DNA of 64,000 nt from Isoetes taiwanensis (taxonomy: Eukaryota > Streptophyta > Lycopodiopsida > Isoetales > Isoetaceae): the NCBI GenBank assembly GCA_021234155.1, contig JAJEKV010000008.1, positions 3,547,008-3,611,007 of the forward strand, given 5' to 3'. This document shows positions 58,430 through 64,000 of the stretch, piece by piece. Under the pieces are notes generated by a model, which did not search any database, had not been told where the DNA came from, and saw only the letters and a list, made by a program, of their open reading frames with translations. The translations under genes and the position numbers were made by a program. How positions within the stretch are numbered: position 1 is the stretch's first letter; every line of letters begins with the position of its first letter.

Positions 58430-59160
58430 AGCACAAGACATATTTGTAATTTTGATGACCATTCACGCAAGCCGCTTAATTTTCTTCTTCTTCGGCCAAA
58501 CATGAAGCCTTTGATAAATTTGTGATTTTTCAAACGAAGGAACGAATACTGTGCAAAGAAGATTATCACTATCCAGACTGATGGGGAGGGGAATTTGTTC
58601 CTAACCGGGATTCAATGTTTTTGTTCCAATCGTATATCTACAAAGACGACAATTTCACCATATATTCTCCTCGAAAGCAAAACGTATGTAGAGCGTTAAA
58701 GAGTCAATAGGACTCGTCGAGATGGCTCGAACTTTACTTGGCGTACCATGGCAAGAGACTCTACCAAGTTCGGGCTTATATTATTCATTAATCGCGAACA
58801 TACCTCATTAATGAAACTCACATGCTGCTCTAATGGACAGCTGCCCGAGGAGGTATGGTCCGACATTCGGCTTTGAAGCATCCGAGAATCTTTTAATGTG
58901 AAAGCCTCTTGCATCTCCCCGCCATCCCAAATTATTCCCAAAGCAAAAGAATGCATGATGATTGGTTATTGCACCACAAGGAAAGCTCTACAGTGATTGT
59001 TTGATCTTCAAACTCGTATCTTTCATCTCACCGCCATGTTCCTGCTCAATGAGTTTGAAGCATGCCATCCTCAAGCAGCAATTCCCTGTAAGAACCATCC
59101 TTATTATTCGAAGACCCTTTGTTTCCAACTATCCGATACCTTTGACTTAATTTAAACTCC
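58430..59160 (+). pseudogene. Copia integrase remnant
   Basis: The plus strand shows 'FDDHSRKP' near 58452, an 'IQTDGEGNL'-like box near 58570 (second catalytic Asp), and 'KAKECMMIGYCTTRKA' near 58940-58985, matching 'KxxxCVFLGYxxxxKGYKC' after integrase. Frames change throughout. Confidence 0.6.
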
Positions 59161-59629
59161 ATCTGATTTACCCATCAGCCCATCAACAAATCTCTTTTGC
59201 CAACTTCTCAAACTCCCACTAAACTCCTCCAAACCATAATTCCAACACTTCCACCTCTCTTCTTCTGCCTCTACTGCATGTATCCGGCTGGCCCACCGCT
59301 TGGAGTCGCGGATTATTCATTCTTCAAGGTTGAAATTCCTAAGTTATCTTCCTCAGCCCCATCAATGCAGCCCATTCATAGTTCAAAAGAATCATTGGCT
59401 CGGGCCAAGCAGGAACATGAATACAATTCAATTCTTCAAGCACATAATACCGACACTTGTTCCTAGACTCAAATACATCCGTGGTCAGCTCCAAATGGGT
59501 TTATGTTAAAGTATAACGTTGATGGATCAATTGATCGCCATAAAGCCGATTTGTGGCTAGAGGCTTCACCCAAGTCCCGGAGTAGATTTTGATGATTCTT
59601 ACCGCGTTCGTGATGACTTCCATCCGCGA

Positions 59630-60110
59630 CTGCTCTTGCCTATGCCACCCTCAATCACTTCTATATACATCAAATGGATGTCACAAATGCATTTACATGG
59701 AAACTCTACAGAAGTTGTTTTATCTTTGGAGCAACCTCAAGGATTTATTCAAGGTTCCCAAGACACTGCTTACGACTTCAAAAGGCATCAGATGGTCTTC
59801 AATAAGCTCCTAGAGCATGGTATGAAAAGCTTCATCTCACCTCTTCATTCTTCTTGGCTTCTCTCGCTAGCAATAGCTCACTCCAAAGGTCTATATCCGT
59901 AGCATTCCACCGCTCACTCTGTTCGCTACGCGGGATGATCTTCTACTTATTGCCGCAGAAAATGAGTCTCGACTCCGAACACACTCAAGACTCAAACCTA
60001 ATTTCGTGATGAAGGATCTTGGACATACATCATTTTCTGGCTTAGAAGTTGCCTATGATCGATCATCAGCAGGAAACTTCATGCACTTGACGAAGCCAAT
60101 ATCTTTCCAA
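59630..60110 (+). pseudogene. Copia reverse transcriptase, frameshifted
   Basis: The plus strand reads 'MDVTNAF' then 'GNSTEVVLSLEQPQGFIQGS' (59665-59760), matching 'QLDVNNAFLHGDLxEEVYMxQPPGF' with the first catalytic Asp. Then 'RDDLLLIA' near 59935-59958 (the YVDD box with its Tyr and Val lost) and a 'MKDLG'-type box near 60010. Confidence 0.75.
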
Positions 60111-60419
60111 GCTCATTTATAATTGGATATGGCCTCATGCAATTGCTTTTACCTCTTGAACCCGTAGTAATTTCTTCCAATGACCTCGATCATTCTTGTC
60201 TCCGCAACCCATTGGGTTTATCACATGTGAACCTTGTTGGAACCATTAACTTTTGGTGTACTACCTCAACCCGAATCTGACTTCTCATTTGCTATGTAAG
60301 CTTCACCGGGCTTTGCATTCTTCCTAAACAGCATCATTGCATTTCTCTTAAAAAGATGTCTTCGTTTACATCTCTCGAACTTCAACCATGGTATCTTTCT
60401 ATAACGCTTCCGGACCTCC

Positions 60420-60760
60420 AAGATCATTGGTTACCGGGGATGCGGGATTGGGCTGGAAATCACCATGACCGTAAGTCTACCTCGATACATCTTTCTTTTC
60501 CGCGTGGAGCGGTCATTGAGCAGTTTAAAATGTGAATGTGTTGCCTGCCTACAAACTGCTTTATCATAAGTGTCTTTAGCTCATGCCGGTAATGAAGTAC
60601 CACAGTAATGTGATAGGTATCATTGATCATCATCCGTGTATCGCAATGCAAGACCGATAATCAAGGAGCCATAGCTATTTCTCATAACCCATGCATCAAC
60701 GCGATGAACATGTTGACATCAACATCACATGGTGCGGATTCATAAGTTTAAGATTCTGAT
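60420..60760 (+). pseudogene. Copia RNase H remnant
   Basis: The plus strand reads 'DWAGNHHDRKSTSIHLSF' (60447-60500), matching 'DaDWAGdxxdRrSTsGyxxf', and 'KTDNQGAIAISHNPCINA' (60650-60705), matching 'CDNxsAixlaxNPvfHxRTKHI'. This is the usual copia end. Confidence 0.8.
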
Positions 60761-60888
60761 CTAGTTTATCACCATAACATGGGCCGGCAGATATGATGAC
60801 CAAGGCCTTGCTCTCGACTCCAAGTTGACCAAGTTTATTTCAAATTGGTCTCAGATCAATAAATGATATTCTCTTCTTTGGAGGGGTA

Positions 60889-61136
60889 TGAATATTCTCT
60901 ATCAATTCGAGAATATCTCATATGTTCTATGCCGTGAATCTATTTATAGATTCACTAAGAAATCTAATTAGATTCTATCTGCTCTCTCTAATTAGTTATT
61001 GTAGATTCCTTCAAGAGACTATATAAAACAAGTCTCTGATCAATGCAAAGTCGCTTTCGTTCATCATCGCTGATCGCTCCTTGCTTGTGTTCTTTCATTG
61101 AGTCATTTCTTTTGTTGTGCTCGATATCCTTCATTA
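60889..61136 (+). repeat. 3' LTR of the copia element
   Basis: Follows a purine-rich TTGGAGGGGTA and starts TGAATATTCTCTATC. Homologous to 56663-56900, including the TATATAAAA box at about 61020. Ends ..CTTCATTA before GATCC. Confidence 0.85.
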
Positions 61137-61141
61137 GATCC

Positions 61142-64000
61142 AAGTCTTTTGATGGGTGTACCATGCACCAAATGATAAGCCCAAGTAGCTATTCAAGGTG
61201 TATTTACTTACTGGGTGGTTACTGATCAGAGTGCACTATCAGTAGCCTTTCACTGGCCATGTAAAATGCCACTTTTATTTACCAACAACTTCCTACCAAC
61301 AATGTCGGGCGACTCCAGCTTAAGTAAAGTTTAGCAAGCCTCGGGAGATATTCTAGGCATATTTCAGCATATGCATAGAATATGTCGAAACTCATTATGA
61401 GTAAGGGGTTTGCTCCTAGGCAACTCCAATGATTCAATGAACTATGTTAGTGGTGGTTATATCATAGCCTCAGGACTTGGTCTCTCAAATGGAATAGGAA
61501 ATGTTTTATCTTCAAAAGCCTTCACGAAAAGTGATATAAAGGGACTAATCTGCAATAAAGAAGTGCTTTGTGCATCTCTCAGAGGGTTCATAGCCCTTAA
61601 AACGCAGCTTGTTATCTAAACATCTCAGAAGAACATATGCCTCATTGCTGTATATTGCATTGGAGACTACTCTCTATTTATTTGTCATTCTTTCATCGAC
61701 TAGATCTATCAATAAGGGCATCCTTGTTTCCTATTCGCTCTTTGATTTCAAAATGAAGTAACCCGCATACAAAATAAGCTACACCATAGAGATCCTTTAT
61801 TATCACTTCTCCACAAGCCATTCCATACTTGTATCCTGAGAGGTCCATTAGGAGGAATGCATGCTTAGTGTTTTATTATAAAATGTAGCCCATGCCATAC
61901 ATGTATACATAATTGCTATCCACAAGCTTCATTCCATGATTGCATCGAACACCATCTACCTTGAATAGTAGTGTTTGAGTTTTTACAGGTCATCAATAGC
62001 ATCCTCCTCTTCTCATGAGGGTAACACAACAACTGCGCTTGTATTGCTTCCTCACCAATCCATCAGCTGGCTAATGAACCTTTTCGCCATTGGTTTTCAA
62101 TTGTTGTGTGAACTGACCAAGCATGACAACAGACAGAGAATATTGAATGAACAATAAGAATGTGACAAACAGCCCAACTAGCACAAGCAAGCCTATATTT
62201 AGAGCTCCATATGTGACTCCTCGACAAAAAAGTGTCCCGTTTTAGAAATGTAATATTTACAAATTGAATGAGCTTAATGAACTAATTGTATTTGAGGGTG
62301 GTAATTTCTTGTTATTTCACCAAAATCACCCCACTGACCTTCTGCCTTTTATTGCCCGTGATGGAAATAACATGGTCGCTCCTAAAATAAGAATTGATGG
62401 AATAACAAACCTAATCCAGCTCCTCGCTGCATTAATAATGAAAATTTTTACTGTTAATTTAATACGTAAATATGATGTATGATATTAAACATTAAAATCA
62501 GAAGAACCCTAACTATCTACAGACACAAGATTACCGTCATTGGTGCAGCATCAACAAAGTTCTCAAATAGGAAGGCTTATCTATGCAAAATGATGACTTT
62601 CTAACAAACGCCTTCCCTGTGAGTGCTGTAGACCGCATACAAAAAAGATAAGAAATGCAATAGAAATGGTTTTATTATCGTGCCTTTTAAGAGGGAGAGA
62701 GTTGGACTGCTTTTTCTTTTTCTTTCTTTTTGAGGTAGATGGGATGGAAAATAACAAAGGGTCCCAATAAACTCTTTTTCCTCTAGAGACTGCAGACAAA
62801 AGGAGAGCCTAGTAAAAGTGTCTTGGCATTGTTTTCCTTTTGTTCTTTTTATTTGTTGAGAGGAGACAAATCATCATAAGGTGGTTTTATCAGACATGGT
62901 CAGAGTTGTTGGAAGAAATGCTAATGCAATCTTACTTCCTATACACAAATTCCTCAATTGCTCATTACATCCCCAAAACTAATAATTCTCCAGAGTGGTG
63001 TAATTTCATGTGATGCTTCATTGGCAATAAACACACCATCCCTCACCCATTCCACCTTCCTCCCCTCTTCCACCATCTTGTTAAGTCTCCCATTTTATTT
63101 AAGTTGATTCTCTTTGCTTCTGTTTCTAATGCATTCTTTATTGGTTCAAATTGTAAATACTATGGTCTCTTTAATGTTACCATGGATCTAAACAGGATTT
63201 ATATTTTAGCAGCAAACCATGACAATGAAAAACATAGTAAGCAACAGAACCAAATATGCTTGTCATGTGTTTACATCAAGAACGAGGGATGCAAGCTCTT
63301 TCCCCACATCCTAAAAAAAAAAAAAAAAAAAAATAACTAAGCAAAGAAAATCACCAAGTTACGAAGCCATTTCGACATCTACGTGATGCATACGCCTTGA
63401 AATTTGTTTTCATCTTTTTCCTCGCTGATCCATTCAGCCTATCGAATCTGCCAGACCCAAACAGGTCCATATGGGATCCATCTTTACCATAAGAGACACT
63501 AACCATGTCTATAAATCAATATCTTACAAAAACTATTCCTGATATCTAATTAATGCCTATGACTATGGAGTTTAGTGCATTAGAAAGCACTACCGGATCG
63601 TTTCCATAGTATTTCTGCAGCCGAGACTTCCTTTGTGTAGCATCATCAACTATGTGCCTGAGTAAACAGTAACCTCCGGGTTCCACATCAGATCGCCCGA
63701 GGTCACTCGTGTCATTTTGATTCTCATTCCCTTGTTTTCAAGTTTCGCGGATTAAGTTGACGATGCATCGTGGGCACGTATATCCCTACTCCAAAGATGT
63801 ATGTATGCATAAAGCTCTACCAAAATGAATCCACAAAGAAAGAAATATTATTCAACTAACTTCCAAGGATTACATTTCAAAAAGGCAAGCACCAAATGGA
63901 TTAATAACAAACGTACTCTGCAACTTCTTAGAACCGGTAGTCTCTTGCACAAACCATCTTCTCGGCCGTGAACCTCGCTTAAGCAGAAAGGGTAGACCTC
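61142..64000. other. Unassigned; possible decayed exon on minus strand
   Basis: On the minus strand between about 61840 and 61695 there is an open stretch with 'MDLSGYKYGMACGEVIIKDL' then YGVAYF and 'LLHFEIKERIGNKDAL'. It looks protein-like but I do not recognise it. The plus-strand frame at 61410-61619 is also unrecognised. The rest is AT-rich, with an A run of about 23 at 63311-63333. No repeats or element ends were seen. Confidence 0.3.

Larger units (their letters stand above)
56663..61136 (+). mobile_element. Ty1/copia LTR retrotransposon, 4.5 kb, broken
   Basis: LTRs of about 240 bp (56663-56900 and 60889-61136) flank a region carrying a GAG-pre-integrase segment, integrase remnants, reverse transcriptase and RNase H in the copia order (integrase before RT). 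GATCC occurs at 56655-56659, three bases before the 5' LTR, and again at 61137-61141 directly after the 3' LTR, a likely 5-bp target duplication with a small local insertion. The length is normal for copia. LTRs are similar but carry many small indels. All frames are broken as read. Confidence 0.9.

Noticed and set aside
61400-62000. Receptor-kinase (LRK10-like) extracellular exon
   Set aside because: Only scattered residues fit, in the wrong order, and the cysteine pattern is absent.
1-64000. tRNA, rRNA or riboswitch genes
   Set aside because: No cloverleaf with conserved A and B boxes, no rRNA sequence and no riboswitch core was recognised; the tRNA-Met match at 56901 is the complement of a primer, not a gene.

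Overview
This window reads as nuclear DNA of a flowering plant. It is AT-rich, has no operon-like gene packing, and is filled with plant transposable elements: a LINE, two Ty3/gypsy elements (one with a chromodomain-like tail), a Ty1/copia element, a Helitron end, small inverted-repeat elements and microsatellites. The species cannot be named from the sequence. I found no complete host gene, no tRNA or rRNA gene and no CRISPR array.

Layout. 0.2-0.9 kb: pieces of an aldo/keto-reductase-like gene on the minus strand, including one 78-codon exon with consensus splice borders. 2.3-3.4 kb: short duplications and an AT-rich repeat of about 280 bp period. 4.1-9.3 kb: a 5'-truncated LINE on the minus strand (ORF1 tail, endonuclease, reverse transcriptase, zinc-binding tail) carrying a 0.9-kb internal tandem duplication. 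9.3-19.9 kb: mostly unassigned DNA with two unrecognised open stretches, a weak F-box-associated-domain remnant and a TATA box. 19.90-20.92 kb: a near-palindrome of about 1 kb around a MITE-like core. 21.4-25.7 kb: a decayed Ty3/gypsy element. 27.21-40.32 kb: a 13.1-kb Ty3/gypsy element with both LTRs, primer-binding site, polypurine tract, RT, RNase H, integrase and a chromodomain-like end. 40.4-42.8 kb: two arrays of short palindromes bracketing a minus-strand open segment. 43.25-44.22 kb: a pyrimidine tract of about 1 kb. 45.7-46.4 kb: an array of TCGAG-type motifs. 46.4-49.5 kb: two related LTR fragments and a Helitron 3' end. 49.6-50.2 kb: a second copy of the 280-bp repeat. 50.2-51.3 kb: an unexplained GC-rich open segment. 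52.2-52.8 kb: a second foldback with the same core as the one at 20.4 kb. 56.66-61.14 kb: a 4.5-kb Ty1/copia element with LTRs, a likely target-site duplication and an unusual primer-binding site complementary to the middle of initiator tRNA-Met. 61.1-64.0 kb: unassigned.

The elements do not form a cooperating system. Each is a separate insertion and all coding regions are broken. A striking theme is that many breaks fall at CTG and CAG. When duplicated copies are compared (the two gypsy LTRs, the two LINE segments), CTG in one copy often appears as CTCG or CG in the other. These are plant CHG methylation contexts. I therefore suspect that part of the apparent decay is a consensus error over methylated DNA rather than mutation. 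This matters for every pseudogene call below.
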